A program made the translations under genes and the position numbers. A DNA stretch of 28,904 bases from positions 1 to 28,904 of IMG/VR virus record IMGVR_UViG_3300001450_000030; one strand, 5' to 3'. The notes beneath the pieces are model-generated. The model had not been told where the DNA came from, did no database searches, and saw only the letters and a program-made list of their open reading frames with translations. This stretch comes from a virus. Below, piece after piece: positions 1 to 6,752 of the stretch (its first letter is position 1; each line of letters opens with the position of its first letter).

Positions 1-2
1 AA

Positions 3-344
3 AAGACTGCCACCGAAGTGGTTGAGGATGCGGCAACAGAAGAGGCTGAAGTTAAGACTGAAGCTGTTGAGACTGAAGTTGCAGAGCTAAAGGATAGTGA
101 TGAGCAGGAGACCAAGGTTGTCGATACTGTTGAGAAGATCGACAACCCTTCTGCATCTGTTACCGATGCTGTTAACAACCAAAGCGAAGTTGCTGAGCTC
201 ACTGACTACCAGCGTCAGAAGGTGAATCGTTACAAGCATATTCGCGACAGTCAGTCAGAAGAGGCAGCGGGTGCATTTATTTCTATGCTAAAACGTAGTA
301 ATAGATTGCCTGGTGACTTTGATGTCACACCCCATCTCAAGTAA
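3..344 (+). CDS. C-terminal part of an acidic virion-assembly protein (scaffold-like), 5' end outside window
   Basis: The reading frame is open to the left edge, so this is the end of a longer gene; a GTG at 18 is in frame but has no ribosome binding site and is probably internal. The visible ~114 residues are rich in Glu, Asp, Ala, Val and Thr and look disordered for the first ~65 residues. A more ordered basic-helical tail follows (DYQRQKVNRYKHIRDSQSEE, then AAGAFISMLKRSNRLPGDFD). It ends with TAA 22 bases before the next gene. Acidic helical proteins just upstream of capsid genes are often scaffolds, or the scaffold part of a prohead protease, in tailed phages, and that is the only basis for the suggestion. 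No catalytic motif is visible. It could equally be an unrelated head protein; I am sure of the gene, not of the role. Confidence 0.6.
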   Translation, partial: KTATEVVEDAATEEAEVKTEAVETEVAELKDSDEQETKVVDTVEKIDNPSASVTDAVNNQSEVAELTDYQRQKVNRYKHIRDSQSEEAAGAFISMLKRSNRLPGDFDVTPHLK

Positions 345-366
345 TTAATACGCAGAGGAGTTTTCA

Positions 367-1743
367 ATGCGTCTAAGTGATACATCCCCTTTCCTTCGTG
401 AAAACCTTCTGGGGCGAATTGCCCCTAAGGTTGACTATGGCGAGAACATCCAGGACCCCTTCGTTCCTGAACTACAGGTTGCCAAGTGGCTTCCCGTCGC
501 CTTCACCCAGACTGCTAACCGTGGCAACGGCCAGTCCGCTTACGTAATCGCCAAGGGCAAGCCAGTTGCTATGTGTCGCGGTGGAGACTTCGGTCTTGTC
601 CCCGCTGGCATTGCTGCTGACATTATTGCCGGTTCAGCTACAGCACTTATCTACTCAGCTGACGATGTCACCTGGAAGACCGAAGATCTTACCACTGGTG
701 CTGCTGTCACTGGTGCTGTCACCTACAGCCTTGGTGATGTGGCTCAGGCCGTCTGGGACCGTGGTCTAGTTGACGCTGCCATGGCTACAGAGGCTGCTGC
801 CAAGTATGCCATTGCAGGCTACGATGCTGCTGACCTTCCTGGCGTCGGAGGAGGAACACCGAGTCCCGCCGAAGACGAAGCAATCGTTCGCGCTCTAATC
901 TCCAGCCCCGTTGGGCATGCCAAGGATCACCTTTGGGTCTACCTTGGATCTGCTGAAGCTGGTGACTTTAAGTTCCAGAACTACGCTCCCAAGGCCAAGG
1001 CTTCCCTTCGCACTGCTGGCGTTCTTCGAGTCCCCCACATCGTTACTGCTTCTGCCACTCAGGTGGTTGATGGTACCGGTGCTACTGGCACTGGTGGCGC
1101 AAGCGCTCAGCCAACTGTCGGAGCATGGTACAACGCTACAAATGCCGCCCTGTTCGCTCGCTACTCCGAGCGTGGCTTGTCTGCCACTTCCAGCGTTGCA
1201 CTTGTCATCCTGACTGCTAACGTTCTTGCCAAGAACATTGCTGGCCGCACTCCCATTAGCTCCAGCCTTACTGGCCTTCTTCTTCGCGAGGTTTCCTCCA
1301 TCGCCAAGATTTCCAAGTCCGGTGACTTCTGGGTTGACGAGATGGGTGGAGCCCTGGTTGTGTTCAACACCGCCTGGACCGCAACTCCGACCAGCACCAC
1401 TTTCACCTTCTCGCACTATGCTGCTAACGTTGCTTCCACTTCAGCTGAGGTTTCCTTCGCTGGTGAGGCTCGCCCTGGTGACCTTGTCACCTTCGATGCT
1501 GCCTCCAACTTCATTGCCGCTGGCAGCACTGTTGCTTCCAGTGAGATCGTTGGTCAGGTTCTTGCAGTTCTCAAGGGACCACGTGGTGGCCTAGAGCGCG
1601 TTCGTACCGGTTACCACGACTCCGCAGTCAGTGCCAGATCCAAGATGCCTGGTTCCGCAACTGATGGTTACTCCGACCTTATTACTATGGCCGAAGAAAC
1701 CGCAGCTGATGAGACCATTATCATCAAGTTCTGTGTCAAGTAA
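367..1743 (+). CDS. Abundant virion protein upstream of the capsid gene, possible capsid decoration/cement protein
   Basis: This 458-residue protein starts at an ATG 8 bases after a strong AGAGGAG site. I do not recognise a named family. It is rich in Ala, Gly, Ser, Thr and Val, with no membrane segment, and the C-terminal half (about residues 310-458) looks all-beta, with alternating Thr/Val/Phe stretches such as TSTTFTFSHYAANVAS and a segment GQVLAVLKGPRGGLERV. A flexible Gly/Pro linker (VGGGTPSPAEDE) sits near residues 160-172. Codon use matches the major capsid gene that follows: arginine is nearly always CGT or CGC and most codons end in C or T, which points to very high expression. Position and codon use suggest a stoichiometric head protein such as a decoration or cement protein. 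A second capsid-fold protein is possible but I see no clear support. Confidence 0.6.
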   Translation: MRLSDTSPFLRENLLGRIAPKVDYGENIQDPFVPELQVAKWLPVAFTQTANRGNGQSAYVIAKGKPVAMCRGGDFGLVPAGIAADIIAGSATALIYSADDVTWKTEDLTTGAAVTGAVTYSLGDVAQAVWDRGLVDAAMATEAAAKYAIAGYDAADLPGVGGGTPSPAEDEAIVRALISSPVGHAKDHLWVYLGSAEAGDFKFQNYAPKAKASLRTAGVLRVPHIVTASATQVVDGTGATGTGGASAQPTVGAWYNATNAALFARYSERGLSATSSVALVILTANVLAKNIAGRTPISSSLTGLLLREVSSIAKISKSGDFWVDEMGGALVVFNTAWTATPTSTTFTFSHYAANVASTSAEVSFAGEARPGDLVTFDAASNFIAAGSTVASSEIVGQVLAVLKGPRGGLERVRTGYHDSAVSARSKMPGSATDGYSDLITMAEETAADETIIIKFCVK

Positions 1744-1765
1744 CCCTTCTTAGGAGACTAATACA

Positions 1766-3085
1766 ATGGCTTTCAAGCTTAAGACACTAAATGCAGAATA
1801 CGTACTGCCTGATTCTGAGAAGGGAATGACCAACGTCATTGCACAGATCTTCTCGAACCGTGGTCGCGTTTCTTCGGAAAACATTGTTCTCGATTCTGAG
1901 GACATGAAGAACCTAATCATGCGTCCCCGCGACGTGGTTCTTGCCGACGCCACTACCTCGACCGACATTCTTCCCCTTATGGAAGTTGCTCTGTCTGAGG
2001 CCATCCGCATGCCCATCGAGCCCCGCATGGTTCTTTCTGGCCTGTTCACCAAGATCAACCAGAAGGGTGGCATCACCCAGATTGTCACTGGTATCATCGG
2101 CGCTGTCGCCGCTGAGGACATTGACGAGGGTGAAGATTACCCTGAGGTCATGATCCAGCGTGGTGACGGTTCCCAGGTTGTGACCATGGGCAAGTCTGGT
2201 ATCAAGATGGGCTTCACTGAGGAAGCACTTCGCTACAGCACCTGGGACCTTGTGTCCATGGGTCTGCAGCTTATGCGTGACGCTCTCATGCGTCTGAAGG
2301 AGCAGAAGGCTGGACGTTACATGCGCAACCATGGTGTTGTTCTGTACGACAACCTTTCCCCCTCCTCCTCTCTCTTTGGTACCCTCACCGGTCGTGCTCG
2401 TGACATGACTGCTAACGGTTCCATGCGCATGGAAGATCTCTTCCGTGGCTACGCTCACATGAGCGAAGAGGGCTTCCCTCCGGACACCCTGCTTATGCAC
2501 CCCCTGCATTACCTTGCTGGTTATCGTGACCCGGTTATGCGTGAGATGCTTATCCACCACGGTCAGGGTGCTTACATCAAGGCCTACAGTGGTTCCTTCG
2601 GCAACAACGTCCCCTGGGATACCCTTGGTGGTCGCGCTGGTTCGACTGGTCTTCCCGTCACCCCCGGCGACAACGTTGCAGGTTCGGCTGCTGGCCCCCA
2701 GCATGGTCGTGACTTCGACATCGATGTCACTGCTCCCATCGTCTCGGAGGTCTTCCCCTTCCCGCTTCGCGTGATGAGCTCCCCCTACCTTCCCTTCGAC
2801 CACACCAACATGCTTGGTGACATGTTCCTCATTAAGACCGGCGCTGTCGGCCTTGAGATGCGTGACGAAGAGATCACTCTGGTGGAGTGGGACGACAAGG
2901 CTACCGACAAGACCTACATCAAGCTTCGTGAGCGCTATAGCCTCAACGTGATCTTTGATGGCATGGGTATTGGTGTTATCCGCAACGTTCCGGCTCTTGC
3001 TCAGAACTACGATGGCAACCTCCAGTACACTGTTGCTGGTAGCACTGCTGAAGTTGTTCAGTCGACTCCGATTGCTGGCCTCTAG
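1766..3085 (+). CDS. Major capsid protein (HK97-fold type, inferred)
   Basis: A 439-residue soluble protein preceded by TTAGGAGAC and 9 bases of spacing. Length, mixed alpha/beta composition, lack of signal or membrane segments, and position between head-assembly and neck genes fit an HK97-fold major capsid protein of a myovirus. The central part (about residues 125-245, from DIDEGEDYPEVMI to the helical segment LQLMRDALMRLKEQKAGRYM) resembles the region in which such proteins move from E-loop strands into the long spine helix. The C-terminal part (about 325-425) contains PFPLRVMSSPYLPFD and a strand-rich end, as expected for the A/P domains. Every arginine codon I read in this gene is CGT or CGC, none AGA or AGG, a mark of extreme expression. 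A strong intrinsic terminator follows 25 bases after the TAG stop. The role is secure from context; the family name is inferred. Confidence 0.85.
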   Translation: MAFKLKTLNAEYVLPDSEKGMTNVIAQIFSNRGRVSSENIVLDSEDMKNLIMRPRDVVLADATTSTDILPLMEVALSEAIRMPIEPRMVLSGLFTKINQKGGITQIVTGIIGAVAAEDIDEGEDYPEVMIQRGDGSQVVTMGKSGIKMGFTEEALRYSTWDLVSMGLQLMRDALMRLKEQKAGRYMRNHGVVLYDNLSPSSSLFGTLTGRARDMTANGSMRMEDLFRGYAHMSEEGFPPDTLLMHPLHYLAGYRDPVMREMLIHHGQGAYIKAYSGSFGNNVPWDTLGGRAGSTGLPVTPGDNVAGSAAGPQHGRDFDIDVTAPIVSEVFPFPLRVMSSPYLPFDHTNMLGDMFLIKTGAVGLEMRDEEITLVEWDDKATDKTYIKLRERYSLNVIFDGMGIGVIRNVPALAQNYDGNLQYTVAGSTAEVVQSTPIAGL

Positions 3086-3109
3086 TCTTTAAATAGATAC
3101 TAGAGCCTT

Positions 3110-3141
3110 ATGGCCCCCCGTAAGGGGGGCCATTCTTTTTT
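3110..3141 (+). terminator. Intrinsic terminator after the major capsid gene
   Basis: A perfect 10-bp stem (ATGGCCCCCC at 3110-3119 pairing with GGGGGGCCAT at 3124-3133) closes a GTAA tetraloop of the stable GNRA class and is followed by a run of six T (3136-3141). It lies 25 bases past the capsid stop codon. It would end most transcripts from the head block and make capsid mRNA more abundant than neck mRNA. Confidence 0.93.
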
Positions 3142-3145
3142 GTAA

Positions 3146-3160
3146 GGGTATAAGATGTAA
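3146..3160 (+). promoter_or_regulatory. Candidate promoter element, TATAAGAT-like
   Basis: Just after the capsid terminator the sequence reads GGGTATAAGATGTAAG, with a -10-like TATAAG/TAAGAT and no convincing -35. A similar string, GGTGTAAGATG, lies in the gap before 16909, and GATGTATAGTG in the gap before 9839. Restarting transcription after a strong terminator would need a promoter here. The similar strings could be coincidence, since AGGTAAGATGG also occurs inside a gene near 12830. Confidence 0.3.
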
Positions 3161-3193
3161 GTCGAAAACCAATACAGATTATGGAGCTACATA

Positions 3194-4282
3194 ATGGCAG
3201 CACCTACAGTTACTTCAGTATTTCCTGCAAATGGAGACACTGGCATCCCTATTGGGGCGCAGCCCTATGTGGAGTTTACAGGCCTTGTTGATACCAAGCG
3301 TATTGTAGATTCTTTTGTCATTCATGGAGTGGAAGAGCAGTTTGTCTCTGGCCACGCTATGGGAGTTCTGGACCCACCTTCGCAGGTAGAGAGTCCATAC
3401 TATTTGACTACGCCCGGTTTGAGAGGCGTAGTCAAGAAAGACATCGAGGTGAAGGTGTACTCGTCTGGAACAGAGTACACATCTGACATCTCTGACGAAG
3501 CAGACGTAACAAGTCTCACACTCACCACAAGAGTTCTGTTCAAGCCCAGTGTCTTGCTGGGGCACGAACAGGTCTATGAGGCTATCCTTGTTGGTGACCA
3601 GGGCAACACCCTTGGTGTGTCTAAGAGAACAGTCTATGATGCTGCTGCAGGCGGCAGCAACACAGGAAGCGGTTCGCTCAAGACATACGGTGGATACACT
3701 GGTGCCTCTGATGACACCATCAACATCACAGTCACCTCAGCTGGCAATCCTGGTTATGCCAAGTTTTCTTGGTACTACAGTAGCGACTCGTCAACTGTAA
3801 AGACAGGACTAGTTGCCCAGAGAAGGTACCAGATCATCTCCGATGGTGTGCAGGTTGCTTTCCGTGGATCAAGTCTTCAGGTTGGCGACACTTTTTCCAT
3901 CAAAGTTTACGCTGCAGAATTGCTAGCAGTAAACTACAAGTGGAGCTTCACCACAAACGATGGCAACTACACTGCAGTCCCCGACTCGCCGTCAACACCG
4001 GCAGAGTCGCTTCCTCCTGCAAGCGTTCTTCCAAGTGTGTCAACGTCTACAGACCTAGAGGTTCTGTCTTCAGTGCCCCAGTCTGGTCACTATCGAGTTG
4101 ATCCTGGTATCGATACTATTACGATTACTTTCGATGCGGTAGTAGATGCAGCAACTGTGTCAGAGGACAGCATTAAGGTCTTGGTACATCCAGCCCTTGG
4201 ATTGTTTGGTGGACAGGAAGGCATCAAAGAGTTGGCTACAAAGCTGACAGTAAGTGGCTCTACTCTAACCATTGAATTCTAG
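3194..4282 (+). CDS. Ig-like (Big_5-type) virion protein of the head-neck region
   Basis: This 362-residue protein starts at an ATG 7 bases after a GGAG. Residues 4-145 look like a bacterial Ig-like Big_5 domain: the hallmark start PTVTSVFPANGDTGIPIG, then YVEFTGLVD and YEAILVGDQGN. The closing strand, KWSFTTNDG, appears only at 249-257, so a second beta domain (about 162-245, TYGGYTG ... IISDGVQVAF ... VGDTFSIKV) seems inserted into it. After a Pro/Ser linker, a second Big_5 domain begins (about 288-362: LEVLSSVPQSGHYRV, DTITITFDAVVDAATV) but stops abruptly after STLTIEF, lacking its last strands. Those strands seem to lie in the next gene, in the same frame. Such domains usually decorate capsids or tails and can bind carbohydrate. 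It is probably a neck- or head-associated decoration; the exact location is unknown. Confidence 0.7.
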   Translation: MAAPTVTSVFPANGDTGIPIGAQPYVEFTGLVDTKRIVDSFVIHGVEEQFVSGHAMGVLDPPSQVESPYYLTTPGLRGVVKKDIEVKVYSSGTEYTSDISDEADVTSLTLTTRVLFKPSVLLGHEQVYEAILVGDQGNTLGVSKRTVYDAAAGGSNTGSGSLKTYGGYTGASDDTINITVTSAGNPGYAKFSWYYSSDSSTVKTGLVAQRRYQIISDGVQVAFRGSSLQVGDTFSIKVYAAELLAVNYKWSFTTNDGNYTAVPDSPSTPAESLPPASVLPSVSTSTDLEVLSSVPQSGHYRVDPGIDTITITFDAVVDAATVSEDSIKVLVHPALGLFGGQEGIKELATKLTVSGSTLTIEF

Positions 4283-4285
4283 GAG
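4281..4285 (+). promoter_or_regulatory. Ribosome binding site overlapping the upstream stop codon
   Basis: AGGAG overlaps the TAG stop (4280-4282) of the Ig-like gene and sits 6 bases before the ATG at 4292. Upstream and downstream genes are in the same frame, so this site is what makes the second half a separate start rather than part of one fused protein. Terminating ribosomes could re-initiate here. Confidence 0.8.
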
Positions 4286-4291
4286 TCCCTC

Positions 4292-5371
4292 ATGGGTACA
4301 AGATCACAGGTGAGAACTGGAGAGAGCCTATATCTCCGTTGCACTCTTACAGATGGAAGCGGTGACAGAGTCAATGCTGACTCTGCACCTCTTGTCTACA
4401 TCTATTCTTCTGCTGTTGCCTCTGAAACGATTACAGCAGAGACAGAAGCTGGAACATTTACATCTGCTACCGCAGGCCCATTCACTTCGACAAATGTTGC
4501 AACTGGATTCTACGAGTACCAGTACACTGTTACAAGTGGAAGCACAGACGAGGGGCTCTGGACTGACGTCTGGGTATCAACCATTGACACTCAGACTGTG
4601 AATCAGTATCTGACTTTTGATGTAACCATCCCAGGGTCGATCTCAATCGAGGCTCAAAGCCTCTCACAGAACAAGTTGGTGATTGTCGAAATCGACTCCT
4701 CAGTTGCTGACACAAGTGGAAACACCCTTTCTGCTGATCAAGTTATCTACTTCCTCACTGAACTGAATCCGTTCTATGCTTCTCCAGACTTGGTTCGTGG
4801 AGAGGTAGGGGCAGCTATTGACTATATCGATGACATCACTTTGTCTCTTTGTATTCATGTTTCTTCGAAGAAGGCCGACTACATTAAGCCTACTTCTACT
4901 TCTTATGGAGCAAGACTTGATGAGGCGCTAACATACTTTGTCATCTACGATGCAGCCCTGAGGGGGATTCATCTTGCAGAGGAAACCATTTATAATGCCT
5001 CAGCTGGAGACAAGGTAACTCTTGGAGACTTCTCAGTTAACAAGTCTGGTGGATCTAGCCCAGGCGTGTCGAAGCACTTGACAGAGCTAAAGCAGAGGCT
5101 AGCAGAGCTAAGAGAAGATTGGTTCGTAGTTGTGCAGGCTGGTGGATCGCTTGCCCCTGGACAGTCCTATGAGTCTCAGACTGCTGTTCGTGGACGTTAT
5201 ACCCCAGACAGAAGAAGGGGAGGAAGAAACTGGTTGGACCCAAGGTACCACCAGTACGACGTCCCAGCTCTGAACACTACTCTGAGCCCCGACGATGGTG
5301 GGTTCAACAAGCAGGGGTACGATAGCTCTCACAGAAGTGGAGCCATGAACTCTGATTGGGAGCTCTCATGA
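4292..5371 (+). CDS. Head-tail connector-like protein with a displaced Big_5 half-domain
   Basis: A 359-residue protein in three parts. Residues 1-113 form a beta-rich domain (GESLYLRCTLTDGSGDRVNA ... GFYEYQYTV ... GLWTDVWVS). Residues 116-160 (SISIEAQSLSQ, VEIDSSVADTSGNTLS, VIYFLTEL) match the second half of a Big_5 Ig-like domain, exactly the strands missing from the end of the preceding gene. Residues 159-280 are helical (NPFYASPDLVRGEVGAAIDY, ALTYFVIYDAALRGIHLAE), like the helical head-tail adaptors of tailed phages, and end in a coiled-coil-like KHLTELKQRLAELRED. The last ~80 residues are an Arg/Gly/Asp-rich extension, probably flexible. The adaptor role is inferred from the helical part and from its position between capsid and tail genes. 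The next gene overlaps its stop by ATGA. Confidence 0.6.
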   Translation: MGTRSQVRTGESLYLRCTLTDGSGDRVNADSAPLVYIYSSAVASETITAETEAGTFTSATAGPFTSTNVATGFYEYQYTVTSGSTDEGLWTDVWVSTIDTQTVNQYLTFDVTIPGSISIEAQSLSQNKLVIVEIDSSVADTSGNTLSADQVIYFLTELNPFYASPDLVRGEVGAAIDYIDDITLSLCIHVSSKKADYIKPTSTSYGARLDEALTYFVIYDAALRGIHLAEETIYNASAGDKVTLGDFSVNKSGGSSPGVSKHLTELKQRLAELREDWFVVVQAGGSLAPGQSYESQTAVRGRYTPDRRRGGRNWLDPRYHQYDVPALNTTLSPDDGGFNKQGYDSSHRSGAMNSDWELS

Positions 5372-5991
5372 GCTTCAAGAAAAGACCTTCCAAATATGGA
5401 TTTGGCTCTCCGTCCCTTACCGGACGGAGCCAACTCTCAAGCAGCCCTGCAGGAACAACTGGTGTTGATCTTAGAAGCGAGTTCGATAGGATTGTGTTCG
5501 GCACAGGGGATTGCCCCCGTCAGGGGCATCCCATTCAGATATGGAAAACCAGAAGGTCTTCAGATGGGGAGCCACAGGCCTGTGTGTGTCTTGATAACTT
5601 GACAAGAGATCCTGACATCCACTGCAAGTACTGCAGAGGGGTTGGCTACTACTGGGATGGAAGTTGGACCCTGACACGCAATGTCTGGGTCAGCTCCTCT
5701 GGTGGATTGGCAGCAAAGGAAAAGATGTCCCAGCCTGGGTATGTGGAATCAGAAAGCAAAGTATTCTATCTGAGATACGATATTGGAATTAGAACGGGAG
5801 ACTTCATTGCAGAGTGCCTGCTTGACCAAGAGGGAGAAGTGATCCTGGATTCCAAGAAGCAGCCTATCGTGACAGCAATTTATAGGCCACAGACAGTTGC
5901 TGACCGACGAGGTAAAAACGGGAGGATTGAGTATTATGCTGTATATTGCTTAGAGCGAAACTCAATTCGACCAAATGTGTTTACCAGCTGA
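5368..5991 (+). CDS. Neck / head-completion protein with a CxC...CxxC zinc motif
   Basis: I chose the ATG at 5368 because it overlaps the previous stop as ATGA, typical of translational coupling; a longer frame from a TTG at 5356 is less likely. The 207-residue product has C72-x-C74 and C86-K-Y-C89-R-G-V-G. The second half is the CxxCxGxG pattern of DnaJ-type zinc ribbons, so a structural zinc site is likely. The N-terminal ~35 residues are Ser/Gly-rich and basic; the rest (about 100-207) looks beta-rich, with DIGIRTGDFIAECLLDQEGE and a closing RIEYYAVYCLERN. Proteins with a small zinc ribbon occur among phage neck and head-closure proteins. The place between connector and tail terminator supports a stopper or head-completion role, which remains inferred. 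Confidence 0.6.
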   Translation: MSFKKRPSKYGFGSPSLTGRSQLSSSPAGTTGVDLRSEFDRIVFGTGDCPRQGHPIQIWKTRRSSDGEPQACVCLDNLTRDPDIHCKYCRGVGYYWDGSWTLTRNVWVSSSGGLAAKEKMSQPGYVESESKVFYLRYDIGIRTGDFIAECLLDQEGEVILDSKKQPIVTAIYRPQTVADRRGKNGRIEYYAVYCLERNSIRPNVFTS

Positions 5992-5998
5992 GGGATAA

Positions 5999-6748
5999 AT
6001 GTCCAAAGACGCTATCATAAGTGATCGCGACCCGACTCCATTGGAGAGGGTCACACTTGACTTTGAAGACGGACTGGGGCAGTCTGACAGCAGAAGTTTA
6101 TCTGTAGAACTAAGTGATGATTTCGAGCTAGACCTTTCATCTCTTGCGCCGAACGCAATGCTTCTAGAGGGCTTTGTGTCTACTATCAAGGACATTCTTG
6201 ATAAGGTGCAAGAGGTAAAGGGAATCGAAGAAAGCAAAAGAATCATTCTTGTGGACGACCATTCTGGAGACAGACTTGGTAACCTACTTAGAAACAGGAA
6301 AGCCGTAATCACATATCGCGTAATGTCACGCAAGCCAGCAAACATGTCTGCTGACGGTCGCAAGTTTAAATCTCGTTTGCATAGACCACAGAGGGTTTAT
6401 CAAGACCCATCAAAATTTGATAGAGCTATCGAAGTAAAGGTTCGATATATAATGCATAATATCGAACTGGCAGTTTGGTCGCCTAATGCTACTGCTGCCA
6501 ATCAAGTTGCTTTGTGGCTAGAGAGAACTCTAGTCATGGAGACTTGGAGGGTCAAACAGCAGGGGGCAGTTTCGTTTGAGTGGACTGGGCGTGGAATGGA
6601 TACGGCGACTAACGTTGCTGGCCAGAAGATAGAAACACGTCCACTAAATTTCCAGGTTCAACTTGCTGAGTTGATTACATCTTCTCATCCCAAGATTCGT
6701 TCTATTCGACTACGTTCTGGCCTATACTTAGTAGGCCTGGAGGACTAA
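5999..6748 (+). CDS. Tail-terminator-like / tail completion protein
   Basis: A 249-residue protein, ATG 7 bases after the preceding stop, with GAGGGAT as ribosome binding site. The first ~60 residues are acidic and probably flexible (LSVELSDDFELDLSSL). The core after residue 135 follows a pattern common to tail-terminator proteins: a strand-helix segment (VRYIMHNIELAVWSPNATAA, then NQVALWLERTLVME), a strand GAVSFEWTGRGMD, and a final strand with TRPLNFQVQLAELI. In myoviruses the terminator gene commonly sits just before the sheath gene, as here. The assignment rests on fold-like pattern and gene order rather than a firm family match; a neck protein of other type is possible. Confidence 0.55.
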   Translation: MSKDAIISDRDPTPLERVTLDFEDGLGQSDSRSLSVELSDDFELDLSSLAPNAMLLEGFVSTIKDILDKVQEVKGIEESKRIILVDDHSGDRLGNLLRNRKAVITYRVMSRKPANMSADGRKFKSRLHRPQRVYQDPSKFDRAIEVKVRYIMHNIELAVWSPNATAANQVALWLERTLVMETWRVKQQGAVSFEWTGRGMDTATNVAGQKIETRPLNFQVQLAELITSSHPKIRSIRLRSGLYLVGLED

Positions 6749-6752
6749 AAAA

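Noticed and set aside
895-1416. Minus-strand open frame opposite the 458-residue gene
   Set aside because: Low-complexity Ser/Gly/Ala translation, no start signal, fully covered by a better-supported + strand gene.
1913-2803. Long minus-strand open frame (296 codons) opposite the capsid gene
   Set aside because: It is the antisense shadow of a gene whose codons nearly all end in C or T, which removes stops from the opposite strand. It has no ribosome binding site and a composition unlike a folded protein.
4280-4282. TAG between the two Big_5 halves as a recoded sense codon (alternative genetic code)
   Set aside because: TAG also ends the capsid gene just before a terminator and the tube gene before another, and the downstream gene has its own good ribosome binding site and ATG. 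Rare readthrough is still possible, but general recoding is not.
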